Of a stretch of 64,000 bases of DNA, positions 51,771-64,000 are shown piece after piece. The DNA is taken from positions 53,534,797 to 53,598,796 of the forward strand of contig CM039184.1 of assembly GCA_008360975.2 (NCBI GenBank). Reading direction: 5' to 3'. Numbering within the stretch: position 1 is the stretch's first letter; the number at the start of each line of letters is the position of its first letter. The stretch is from Lichenostomus cassidix (taxonomy: Eukaryota > Chordata > Aves > Passeriformes > Meliphagidae). Position numbers and translations under genes: made by a program. The notes below the pieces were generated by a model. The model did no database searches. It was not told the origin of the DNA and worked only from the letters and a program-made list of their open reading frames with translations.

Positions 51771-54700
51771 AAATCTCTGGCCCCCAATGGTATTACTTCC
51801 CTTGTAAAGAAATAAATTAAATTAAAAAATTAGAATAGCCAAGGCTGTGTATGAGTTGAATATCATCAAGGAAAATGCCAGTTTTCCTATCCATTAGGGC
51901 AATGAGGAAAGTTCTCTTGTTTCATTGAAGGGAAGGTCAGTGTGCCTGGTATAAATATAGGTCTTTAAAAGTCCTTTGGGATGTTGGGAGTGTAAGGCAC
52001 AGAAAAATGGTTTGTACTCATCATTAACAAAAACTGTTGCAAAGGAGAACAAATTCAGGTCATATATGATATGTTTGTATGTGTCTATGCTTACACAACT
52101 ACACATGCAATTTTACATCAGTTATTTCCAAGGAGTGCCTTGGAGACAAACAGAAAATATGTTAGGAAAAATTCTTTACCTCCACCTGTACATGTGTGAT
52201 TCACTTTAAGAAGTCCATCTCAATTTTCAGCTTCTTTTGTGTAATACTAAGAATTTGGTATCACTTGAGATACTTTATCTATGCCTTTAGTCTGAGTCTC
52301 AGTGAATGTTTATCTACTGAGTGAAAACCAGGCTGTTGTGTAGTTTCACACCAGAGTGTCTTGGCATTAGAGACTCATAGGTAAGAGGCACAAGAGGTCA
52401 TGTGAAAGGTAAATTTCAGACTCCTGTCATGGATGTAGATGTACTATTTTATTTTTATCAAGTTGACTGGACTCACCCATTTTAATTTAAAGGAATTACA
52501 GAGAGAACAACCTTCTTGAAAGAAACAGAAGAATTAGGTTAGAGCTGAACCCCCTTAGCAGCAGAGATAATAAAGCCTTTCATGAAGAACTGACTGATGA
52601 ATCTGGGCATCATTCAATATTCTGAATAATGAGCCAGCTCTTCCGTCTTGCTGAGAAACATATGGGATGTGAGGAAACCAGCTATAAACTCAGCCATGTC
52701 TGCCTCATCCAGCATCCTCTCTGCTGGAGGCAGGGAAGTGCTGCCTTATGAGGAAAGATGGTTTAAGGGAAACCTTGGTATTCAGTTAAAGCAAGCTTAG
52801 TCTTTGTGAGTCTCGTGGCTTGAAGGCCCTGTTTTATCAACAGGAATGCCACAGAGAGTTGTGCTACTTGTCCAACAGGGATTAATGCTGGCTGGTTTAG
52901 GGAATCCATTGTTTCCCTTTTTCAGTGTGTACCTACTTGAAACTTCTGGCACAATGAAAATGTCCCACAGGTCACACTTTCAGGCCCTTGTATTTTAAAA
53001 AGGTGCTTTCCAAGGGAAGGGAGAGTGATGAGGAGAGCAAAGTTATTATCTAACAATGACACTTCTTCACATTGATTTCATTGACTTTCATCTCATTCAT
53101 CCTGACATTAATGATAGGAAGTCTAGTAATGACTTAAAGCACATGCTGCCTTTTCTGACTAGGCTGACACATGGGGGCTACATGTACCCTGTGAATACAT
53201 CAAATGGATTTTTAAGTCATGCTATTTCTTTCATGACAATAATTACAGATGCTGTTCTAATCTAAGGGGCCAGATCCAGCCTGTGCTTTGTGACAGCCAC
53301 TCTGCATGAAGTAACTACAGATCTTGGAAGTAGCTTGTGTGGAGTTCAAAGCAACAAGTGGAGATTTTTTTTTGAGGATTTCTTTTAGATGTAGATGGAC
53401 ACAGGAAAGTACTTGTCTCTTCAAATTTAGCTCATTATCGTCTAAAAAATTATTTCAGCGAGCTGAAAATTTTGTTTAATCTTCCATTTTATCTGCTTCA
53501 GTATGATAGTGGAACCTTGCAGACATTACCTATAGAGCTTTACTGTATACCTTAAAATATTTTCAATATGTGGTATTCAACTTAATAGGTTTATTTTAAA
53601 AGTTACTGTTTCCTAACCTTCCTTTTCTTTGTCTCTTTAACTGCTGTCCAAAAAACTGGAGGCAGGGTGCTCCCAACATAGGGTCTGTGGTGTATGAGTG
53701 GATTGTTTGGACTCCATTCAGAGGAAGGTGGTGATAGACATCTGCCCAAAAAGCAATTAACTGCAATGTATTTAGAGAGACAAAATAATTCAGTGGTGAT
53801 TTACCACCTCCAGAAAGGGTTTGTCTTAGAAACAGTGTCGTTATTTGTTGTGGATTTTTTTCAGATGTTTTACTCCCAATTTTCAAGAATTAAGAAAAAG
53901 AAAAGTTGCAAATTATTTTACCATATAACACAACAATATGTACAAGTAATTAACAGGGACATTTGAAGGGAAAACAGGGTCGCCCCATTAGCCCCTAATA
54001 AAATGCATCAGGGTTGATGAATTATTTTAATGGGACAGAATGACAAAAAAGGGACTGTTTCACCTAAGCAGGGACAGCTGGTCCCTCTGACAAGGATTCA
54101 TTGCTGTCTTGTGGAGTCTGCCAGCCAGCAAGGCTGAAATAATAGCACTGAGAGAGGTGTGAATGCTCCTCGTTCACCTAAATTGAGAGGTAATATGAAG
54201 TCTAATTATGAACACTTGGTATTAACTGCTTCGTGTCTGAAGGCAGCCAGCAGATCAGCTGCCATCCCTCACGTCCAGGGAAGATGTGCTTTGATTTTAC
54301 AGATGGTTGCACATCCTGATGCCACGATGCCAGCTGTGCCAAGCAGCATCCAACTAACAACTGTCCCTACCAGAGGATTTTGATCCTATTTCTGTTCCTG
54401 GGCAATGGGAGCTTGGGACAAAATTTCCATCTGGGGACCAAACTGTGTCTTTCTCAAAAGCAGAACTGCTCCCTTACCGCAGCCTGCAGTGCCAGGCAAA
54501 GCTGGGGGACACCTTTACAGGCTGAGCCTGCACAGAAGATTTCTGTGCCTGCACGGACATGCTGCCTGGCTGCAGAGCCCGTGGTACAGGGCAGCCCTGG
54601 CAGCCTGGAGAAGGGCTCATCCTGCTGCCCACAGCCACCCTCACTGGTGCTGCTCAGCGACAGCCACCCGTGGGGCTGGAGGTGCAGGCACAGACCGCGA

Positions 54701-56549
54701 CGAGTGAACCATCTGCCAGGATGCAAAGCACGACAGGTGGGATTACAGGATTTAGGCGACTAATTGCAGAATTTACTTTCATACAACATGTTTGTGTGAG
54801 GGGGAGAGAGAGGTGGATTAACTTAACTGACAGAGATTTCTCCAATTATTTGAAAGGTGGTTGTAAAATGACTAGTTTATCTTGCATCTCGCCTGCTTCT
54901 GAGAACAAAAGTGTTTAGATTAAAAAATATTATCTAGATGGGGATGGGATTGCTCAGGGAACTGAGGCTAAGGCTGCTGAGCCTTCATTTGTAAGTCATA
55001 CAACCAAGGCTAGTGAGGAATGCAAGGCAGTGACCCTTTGCTGGCTTTTGGGGACTGGAAACCAGAGTCCAATTCCAAAAGAATTAAGGACCTGATCCTA
55101 CTTTCACTTCAGTGGTCCAAGCATGAGTCTTAAGCACCATGTTGCAAATCCTCAGTGCTACTTTTAGCAAGTGTCCTGGCAGCGAGGAGATGAAGGCAGG
55201 CAGGATTGGAGAGCCAGTGCCTGGTGCTGCCTGCAGAGCCAGGCTGAACTGCACTCACAGCAGCACTAGCTCAGCCTGATGCTCACTTTCAAGAGGAGAA
55301 GTTTGGGAGCATCTGCTATCTGCAACACTAAGGAAAAAACAACCCAAAACCAAAAGCAAAACAAAAAAAGCATGTGAGGGGGCGGGGGAAAGAAGGATGG
55401 TAAACAAGCTAAGAAGAAAAACCAAAAGAACAAACATAAACAGAGAACCCGTGCCAAAACCAAAGCCTTTAGTCCCCTGATCAAAATAACTTGGATCAAG
55501 GTATGTATTCTCAGAAGCACCTTATTTCAAACAGCAGCTAGCTTTCTAACAAATAAAGAATTGCTCTGTGGTTTCCTTCCAAAGCTTAAATTCAGCTTTC
55601 TAGAGTAAGATGAAAAGCTAATTTTCTAGAAGTTTAACGTATTTGTGTAAGCATGTCAGGTGAAATAAATGACATTGATATTCAGTGTGTATATAGGTGG
55701 CACCAGCTCCCAAAACTCTCTCTCTTTTTCATCTTACTGGAACATTAACTTATGCTCCTGAGGGCTATGCAGAATGCAGAGTGAGAATGTGAACTTAAAG
55801 ATAATTTATCATAGCTCTCTCCTTGTATCATTCTCTTCTCCTAAACTTTTCCATATCAGAGTACAGAGCAGAGGGAGTTTATTTTTGCCTTAGCTGCTTC
55901 CAACTGCACCCATGCAGGCTCTTATTCAAAACAAACATTTGCATCCTGCAGATTGACTTCTTGGCATATTCCCTTGGTAAGTAGAGGAGTGGACATTTTA
56001 CCATTATAACTGAGTCACAGGAACCTTAAAAATTGGTCTTTTGGGTAACTACAGTAACAGCAAAACATACCAAGAACTGTAGTAAGAGCAGAGAAGGGGT
56101 TTCATAGGAAAGCGTGTCATCCAGTCCAGTAAGAGCTGGCAACAGACAGGATCAAGAACACCATTCTCAAGAACTCCTTGCTCTAACCAGCTGTGAGCAA
56201 CAGCTCTGGAAAAACTTGGACTCTCTTTTTATTATGCATTTATATACTATTAAGTGTGACAGAGGTGCTCTTCTAAATGTGCTACAAAATAGAAATATAA
56301 TGTTAGTAACAATGTAGATTATGTAGTGGTGGCACCCAGTTTCCCTTTTCTATAGTAATATCCATAAATTCCTCTGCATGGATTACTTAAACTTATAATT
56401 TGCCTTTCTACTAGAGCTCAGTTGTGCACTTCACATTTTGCAGAATGTGAATTCCCAGAGGCATTCATAGGTTATGGGACTTTTTTCATCCTGATCTACT
56501 GTTGATAAAATAATAAACTGCTGATTTCTGCACCACAATACTGATGCTG

Positions 56550-56625
56550 CTTCTTTTTTTTCTTTTTTTTCTGGCTTGGTTTGGTTTGGCCTTGGTTTCT
56601 TTTAGGTTGGTTGGTTTTTTGTAGG
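56550..56625. repeat. T/G low-complexity tract
   Basis: T8, C, T8 followed by 'ggtttggtttggcc' and 'ggttggttggttttttg'. Simple T/G sequence, common in bird non-coding DNA. Confidence 0.8.
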
Positions 56626-59600
56626 AATAGCAATGTTTTAATGTCTAATGTCGCTGATAGGGATCAGCATTGGAGATGGCGGATTAAATACCTTTGTTTA
56701 AAAAATAAAGTATTCTTAAGTGTGATGTATCTTCCTGCATTTTATTTTTCTGTTCTTTGTTTGTTGTGAAAGGTGGGAGTAGGAGTAGCTGCAGAACAGG
56801 TACCAATCACTGAGTGGGAGGATGCCTGGCCCTTCAAGAGATGTGATTCAGGGTGCTGCAATTCCCCTGAAGTACTGACATCCAGAGTTGTATATTTGTC
56901 TTTAGCTGTGTTTATAAGAGAATGAGGCAGAACTTGGCATGGGAGCACACCTTGCAAATTTTCATCTAAGGCCATTACTTCTGCCCATCAGAGAGCCAAA
57001 CCATAGAAATAGTCTTACACAGCCTTATTAGACCATTTTGAACCCATATAAACATGCAATATGTGGGCAAAAATAAGCACAACAAAAAGAAGTCCTTGAC
57101 ATAGAAACTGATTATGCAAGGGCCTGAATGGTTATGTGCAGCCTGAGTGCTAAGCACTGCTCTTCCACCCATAGCTATACCTGTAAGAAAAAAGCCATTT
57201 CACAAAAGCTTGATGTTAAGGGGAAAGAAACAATAGAAAAACTAACTCCATGTGGCCTGGGGGGTGTGTGCTGCACAGAGGTGACTATGCTGGCTCTGTG
57301 AGGTTGTCACATCATGTCATGAATGTGGTTCCAAAGGTGTGTGATAAAATGTGGAGAATGAAAGCTCTGTGGTTGTCTCAGGAAACAGACTGCTGACTGC
57401 AGAAGGCTGTGAGAATATTCTCAGGAATGTTTGAGGATATATTTGCTCTGTTCTTGCAATTTCACCTCACTTGTATGCTACTGGCCATCATCATTAGAGG
57501 ATGCTGAGTGGTTTGACTTGCAGTCCAAACAGGTAGTCTGTGTCAAGAGGTTGTACCAAGAACACCTTGGGTCAGTACAACAACTAAAGAACTGTTCATC
57601 TTTGTATCTCCCTCTTCCAAAGGGAGAGGACTGTGAGACACTGATATTCTCAGCCTGTGAGTCAGTTTGTCTAGTCTTTGCATTGTTTTCAGTCTGTCCT
57701 TCTAAAAATGACATCCTCTTCCATGAACTTCAGATTCTGGGAAGTTTATGATACTAGGAACACACAAATATCTGAATGTGTACATGAGTATGCTCTCTTG
57801 TGCTAGAGGTAAAAAGTGAGTTATATACCTATGTATATAAAGCTTGATTTGAGAACTGTCTTGAGACAAGCTACATTCACATGAGCTGCTGCCTGAAGTA
57901 CAGTGCCCAATGTATTATCAAGCTGTAACAAAGATAGCCTTGCACGTGAGGTATGCATACAGCTTTAAAGCATCCTTGCTATAGATGCTCCTCTGCTCTA
58001 GGCATTTGACTTCTAGGGTGACAACAATCCACGGCATTTGAAATCTGACTTAGGTTTGCTAAGTGCAGGTGGCAGATCAAAACTCAATGGAGGCTACTTA
58101 GATGAAGATGGAGTATTGGTTACTCTGGCCAGATGGCTCCAGAGGCAGTTTCTGTGCAAAGGAAGAGATCAGGTGCAATCTGTTCTCCTCTCAAAGCAAT
58201 GTAGGTTTTTCTCTGAGGCTTCTCTGTGGTTATCACACTAAAATTGAAAACATTTCACCCTTGCCTGTGTATAGGATGGAATATTGTAGGCTTCAGCTAA
58301 GTTGTTTCCTGACTGGAAAGTACATAAAGCTGTGCAAGGAGACAGCATGAATCCAATGGTGAGCTAACCAAAGAGGCACTCACTCAGTGCTTCTTATATG
58401 CTGGGCTTCCTATCTCCCAGTCCTTCTCAGTTTTCCTGTGGTGATTGCAAGATTATCCTCACTGTCTGCAATGCCTTCTGGTACATGGACATGACAGAAT
58501 AGGTAGTGCATTTGCTCCTTAGGTCCCATAGCATAAACTAAAGCAGTAGCTTGTGGACTGATATATTAATTTCAGCCACCACTGCACACATCCAACGGAG
58601 GGATGACAGATGTTTTCCACAGCACACAAAGTGCAGTTGAAACTTGGTCACTCAGTTCACTGACACCTTGAGAGAGGATAGAAGCACAACTACCACGAGA
58701 AGAGGTCACTGTTGCTGGTAGACGATAGCAAGACAGTGCCTCCAAAATGTCCTCCAGAGTGACACTACATTTGGGTCTTGGTAACGTTCTTGTATTAGCA
58801 GTGTTTCAGAAACTTGCCTCGGGGTGTCACTTTTCCTTCTGCAGGACTTCCACCCGCAGGTAAGCCTGGATACTGCAGCTGAAGTGTGACCTGCACTTTG
58901 TGGCGAAACCAGCCAGAGCAGCAGGTAAGTCCTATATTTCCAGCAGAAGGCAAAGAGAACTCTGGCTTTACTTTGGCAAGGTTCCCCAGAGTTAAGGACA
59001 GATGGTAAGATGATCCATATCTGAGACACAGCCATTTCAGCACAGGAGAAAAGTGCAGCTCCTGGCTCTGTGTCTCACGTCTGGATTCATCTTCTCATGG
59101 GCATAACATGAAGTACGCATGGTTATTTTAGCCAGGTGGGCTTCAGAAGGCAACAAAAAGCTGCAGGAGCTCACCATTTGTAGATGTGAAAACCATTTCT
59201 ATAACTGACAATGTGCATTGGCCATTGCTTATTAATGTCTTTTGATTTCTCCTTCAGAAATCAAACAAAATGCATAAGGACAGAGAATGGGAAGACAAGG
59301 AACGTCATTTGCAGTAACACTCACAATGTGCTTATTCTTAGGCTTCAGAGAGGTTTCCTCATTAATTTGAAGGGGGTAGGAGAGGCTCTCTTTGCTGACC
59401 TACACTGTATAAAATAAAACACAGTTAGCAAAGCAGGATGGCTAACTTCACTGTAAAGGTCCACGTTTCTCTTCTCCCTTGTTTGATAAATGACTGTCAT
59501 CAGAATATTAGTCATTATTGGATGATCAAAGTATTTATCAAAACTTCAGGTGCACTGCAATTGATCTTCATTTGGGTTGGAAGGGTTTCCTTGCTGAATT

Positions 59601-62600
59601 TTGGAGAAGGAATCCATCAGTGGGACAGCCATCAAACAGAAGGCAGAAGGTATATCCTTGTCAGAGAGATATACGACTATGCAGAAAGTCCTAAAGGTGC
59701 CAAGAAGTGCAACTCAGTAGCAGAGGTAGCTACTGTCACCTGGCAAAGCTGTTGGGTTCTAGGAGACAGAAACAACATTTAACCCACCCACCTACATCAA
59801 GACTCCCATAGCCTACCTTAGAAGAATTTTAATTCGAGGATTTATACAGCTATGGAATCCCAAAATCCTCTGAGTAATGTGCAATGGTCTGAGATGCTCC
59901 TGGAAACAAACAGCTCTCTGGTATTTGCCACATTAAAAACCTCCAGAGGAGCTATTCCAATGTGGTAAGTCTGATCCACCTTTTACAGAAAGCATAGCTG
60001 TAAGATTTGCAACCTGGATCAAAAGTAGTCTAAAATGTTGTTGTAGCTGTCACAGCATTGTGTTTGTGAGTAATAAATGCACTTGAGAAGACTTCCCCAT
60101 GGTAGCTCTTGATCTTATAAAATGCCTTTAGCACCAGTGAAAGGTTATTGGGCTTTAGAATATTTACCTTCAAGGTTTTCTGGCAACCTAAATGGTTTGT
60201 GACTAGACATAGTGCAGAAACACTCTTTATGTGTTACCCACTCTTTCCATATGTGAAAGAGGTAAATGCTTACTCTGGAAAGGCAGCTTTGCTTCTCAAG
60301 ACACAGGTTTCCTCTTGCTATCCAGTAATTCAAATACAAATAAATTAAATCCCCATCTGAACTGGAAATACAGAATTATCAGTGGGAATTGCATTTGCAA
60401 TTGCCTTCCTTCTTTCCTGGGGCAAATATTGCAGTCCCAAAATATTATATACCAACTCATTTTGACCATTCAATGAGCAGGCAATTTTTTTCTAATCAAT
60501 CCGTTTCTTTTCCTTCCATTTATTTTTTTCCCTACCCACTATTCATTTAAGTTAAAAGGGGCCAGTTTCTGGCTGTTTTTATAAAAATGGGTACAAATTC
60601 GGACTAATCTACTGAATACAGTTGAGTTACTCTGGACTAACAGCAGTGTAAATAACAGCAGAACTTGTCATGGTGTTTCCAAATTAATAAACCTAAATGT
60701 TTTCCAACTAATGAAATGGCTTGAATATGATCAAACAGATTTTGCTTTTAATCTGTGAAAGAAAAATGTGTTTGCTTGACCTGTAAAGCAAGTTGTGCCA
60801 AATTTGATCATGAAACAGTATTTATGACTAATTTTTAATGCACTGAAAACAACTGAAGTGGGAAATGCTGATACACTAGTGTAACTATGACTGTGGAAAT
60901 TGAACTAATGTAATAACTAAAACGAATGGGTGTAATGAAAGAATAAACCCATGGAGGCTGGTAATGCCTTAAAATGTGTGATTTTGAGACTAATGTTTAT
61001 GGAGCAAATGAAGAAAAAAGTCAGCAGCTACAGCATGTGGCAGGAGCCTTTGCTGACATTTGCACAGCATCGTGTTGTGCCAGCACTGTTCTAAGGAGTG
61101 AATAAGAGCAAGAATATCACAGAGTAATGGACTCTGAAGCATAGTGAAAAACAATTACATATGTGGACATAAAGTCCAGCATATTTCTATTGAAATTGGC
61201 ATCACAGCTGATTTAAAAACTAGACTCAGAATCTTTTCTTGGTGACATGCAATATATTCCCATTCACTATATTTAAAAAAGAACAAAATTCAGTTTGGGA
61301 CATATATTTTTGACAGACAACACAAGTGATGGAGTGTTGACTCTGCAGATCTCTGAAAATTGAAGGAATTGTACTACAAAGTAACACTGGATAAATGCAG
61401 AGAAATTATTTCCACTGAGAATGGTGGTTTTTCTGTTTTTAAAGTATCCTTTGAATGTTGTTAATAAATCTTCTTAAAAATGAAATATTTAAGTAGGCTT
61501 ATCTTTAAAATACTACTAGAATTATGATTAGAAAACATATAAATCATTGCTATTCTGTAGCACAATTAATTTTCATTGCTATGTTTGTGACCTACTTACA
61601 GAGACCACAAACACTAATCTCACTGGATAATTAAGAGTGCAAATATCATTTGTCCAGTCCCCAGTGATTGGTTTTAGAAATCCAATGAGCTCTCTACATT
61701 AAACTATAAGATAAGCGAGGATTTCTTATCTGCTTACATATAGACTTTAATTATCACATACCACTAATGATTCTTAATACTTGGCTTCATATTTTACACT
61801 TAGAATTTATACAAACTGTATTTAACAGGCAATTAGATGTTTTCACACATAAATTTATTTTTCTAAATGTAGCATTCTGATGCAACAAGATGTAGATACA
61901 CTATAAAAACCAGGAAAATACATTTGTCTTATATTTAGTCTTGGATAAATATTTGTAATATTTTTGTTTGCATAAATGAGGTATTCTTTAAGACTTACCT
62001 CAGGCCTTCTAAATATTGTTGTATACTTCAGGATTGGACCAAAGAAATTACTTTCACAATCAAAGTATTTGGCTAAAAGCCATTCTGAATCAGTGACAAA
62101 ATAAATTTAGCAATTAAAAATTACACATATTAGTTGCATGTATAATATATTACATTGGGAGTCATAAGAAATGGGAAGTGGTGATACAAATAGACTGAGT
62201 GTTACAAGCACACAAATTAACAAGAGAAGCAAGAGACAAGGAAAAAATCCATTACAGTGAATTATAATTTTTAAAAGTATAATAGGAATGACTGAAGTCC
62301 CAGCAATGCTATAAGCTTGTAACTAGCTAAAGATAGTAAAATTGTGAATAATTATGAGAAAAGACAAAACATTATTTAATTTTAAGGGTCTTCTGTTGGA
62401 AAGAAATTGGATGACATACTTGTTTAATATGAATTGCTTTCAAATTTGCCAGTAAACTGTGAATACTGTAGCCATGCATACTTGGTATGTCTGTGTAAAA
62501 TGGATAGATAAATATGCCTTCTGTCATTAAAAACACCTTCTAAAAGTATTCCAAAGACAGACATTGAGTCCTGTTGTATATTGATTATTAAATTATTTAA

Positions 62601-63404
62601 ACAAAAGATAACTCAGTCTTTGTTAAATGTATTATAGATAGTTCCAAAGATCAAAGATCTATGCTAGTAGTGCTAAAATTGTAGGAAAATCAGTAAATTC
62701 CAGGAAACATAAAGGTAGGGGGGAATCATGCAATGGCCTTCAATACAAGACCTCAACAGAGGGTGTCAGGACAGTTGTTTTTGTGGTACCTTACTGTGCT
62801 GTTACAAGAAGTGTTTACTTTCTTAATCCACCAGTAATTAGTCTGGATATCAAGCAATCGCCATGTGAGTAACTTAGGTACTTTACCACTTTTTTAATGG
62901 TTTAAGTATCTGGAATCCAGAACACATAAGTTTCAAGACCTAACTTATCATTTGATACTACTGAAAACCATGCAAACCTTCGGCAGAGGAATGGCTAAGA
63001 CCTGCTGTTTGTACCTCCTTATCTACTGTGTACCATTTGCTCCCTCAATTTATCCCAGTTTTCTGGTCCTTCCTACTCTCTTTAGCCCTGGATTAACTAT
63101 GCATGTTTGAAAGCAATGCCAGCCAGGCAGGTCTAGAGACATATGCTGAGACAGGTATGACATTTTGGACACAGATCTTTCCACCTTTAAAGACACCAGC
63201 TAAAATCAGCTCAACTGAACAATGATTAAAAATTAATCTCCAATAGCTTTTGTGTGGAGTGACCAATACAGGTATTGTTACACTGAACACTCTAGAAACA
63301 CATTAAACTAAGAGCTGGAAAAGGAATTGCCTCAGCCCCAGGGGATGTTTTTACACTAGGAATTATTGTACAAGAACTCTTCCTTATTTAAGCTTGCACC
63401 TGTA

Positions 63405-63925
63405 TTAGTTTGAAAACAAACCAGTGAGAGATCGCAAGTCAGGATTATAATTTAATAGGAAATTTTTTTTTTTAAAGTGTAATAATACAAGGAAAAACAC
63501 TGACAAAGTCAGATACAACCTGACACCCTGTTAGAGTGGTGGTAGCAGTCCAGCTGAAGTAGCTCAGTTGAAGCAGTGATCCTGTGAAGGTCTGGTCTCC
63601 ACCTGAAGGCCCAGTAGTAGCTCTTGTCCTCTGGGAACCCAGTAGACAGGGCTGCCTTGGGCACTTCCAAGGCCAGGTTTTATCCAGGTGGGAATGCTTG
63701 GCTCCTCCCTCCTGGGTGGGGCATCTCACAATAGGATGAGATAATTCCATGAGTCATGTGGTTGGTCCTTGATAGCTCATTAACAGTTTTCAGGGGTGAG
63801 TCACAGCAGGAGATAACAGCTAATGGCCCACAGCTGGTGGTAACAGAATACTGAATATATCTATATTGTAACCTAGGGCAGTACCTTACCTTGTCCTGAA
63901 GTAATGTTTGTGTGTACATAAGCTA
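63405..63925. mobile_element. Endogenous retrovirus LTR-like block (solo, incomplete edges)
   Basis: 'acaacctgacaccctgttag', 'ctctgggaacccagtagaca', 'gggaatgcttggctcctccc' then 'ctgggtggggcatctcacaa' then 'taggatgagataattccatg' follow, in order, an ERV LTR that I recall from songbird genomes. The left side has 'tttaatagg' and a T10 run. No retroviral gene is seen in the window, so this is probably a solo LTR. Orientation and exact ends are not resolved, and no flanking target duplication was found. Confidence 0.65.
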
Positions 63926-64000
63926 TTAGACCCATCCAGAAAACCCTTATTTGAAATATTTCTGCCCCTACATCATGCTGTTACTATACTATGGAATAGT

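Larger units (their letters stand above)
50611..63399. other. Intergenic region, no gene supported
   Basis: Gene-poor DNA. It contains two MIR-like fragments, a possible older SINE tail, a GC-rich patch at about 54460-54730, and AT-rich, TAAT-rich stretches at about 53960-54240 and 60580-60960. A T/G low-complexity tract lies at about 56550-56625. No exon of a known gene was recognised. In human the next gene in this direction is far away (DHX15), which fits the emptiness. Confidence 0.7.

Noticed and set aside
54380..54763. 127-codon open frame and overlapping frames on both strands
   Set aside because: Several frames are open at once because the patch is GC-rich; none has a recognised domain.
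41586..63399. Search for exons of the next gene, such as DHX15
   Set aside because: No helicase motif or other known exon was recognised; the region reads as gene desert.

Overview
This is vertebrate nuclear DNA, almost certainly from a bird. It is AT-rich, has long introns with GT-AG splice sites, and carries scattered 5'-truncated CR1 LINE fragments. One end holds an LTR-like block of a kind I associate with songbird endogenous retroviruses. Only two genes can be supported. Nearly all other open frames are short, lack homology that I recognise, and lie in introns or intergenic DNA.

Positions 1-39,300 hold most of CCDC149 (coiled-coil domain-containing protein 149) on the + strand. Nine coding exons are visible: 7698-7805, 13276-13392, 14769-14941, 16435-16507, 17822-17906, 19163-19307, 25486-25562, 30626-30733 and 35236-35816. 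They join in one consistent frame to give 488 residues and a stop. The short first coding exon was not found and probably lies upstream of the window. The N-terminal two thirds is a conserved coiled coil; the last exon encodes a divergent acidic, Ser-rich tail. The 3' UTR may extend to about 39.3 kb and may contain an intron.

Positions about 40,000-41,440 hold SOD3 (extracellular Cu/Zn superoxide dismutase) on the - strand, convergent with CCDC149. The gene has an intronless 241-codon CDS, a 5'-UTR intron, a TATA-like box and a G-rich tract just upstream. From memory, the CCDC149-SOD3 tail-to-tail arrangement matches human 4p15.2, which supports both calls.

Positions 41.6-64 kb look like a gene desert beyond the SOD3 promoter. 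They hold CR1 pieces, MIR-like and older SINE-like fragments, a small tandem repeat, two GC-rich patches, TAAT-rich stretches that could be conserved enhancers, and the LTR-like block at the right edge. The two genes are not known to work together; they are neighbours by synteny. I found no evidence of a novel biological system. The most useful second-look items are transcript-structure features of CCDC149, the SOD3 promoter and tail, and several hairpins and candidate conserved non-coding elements.
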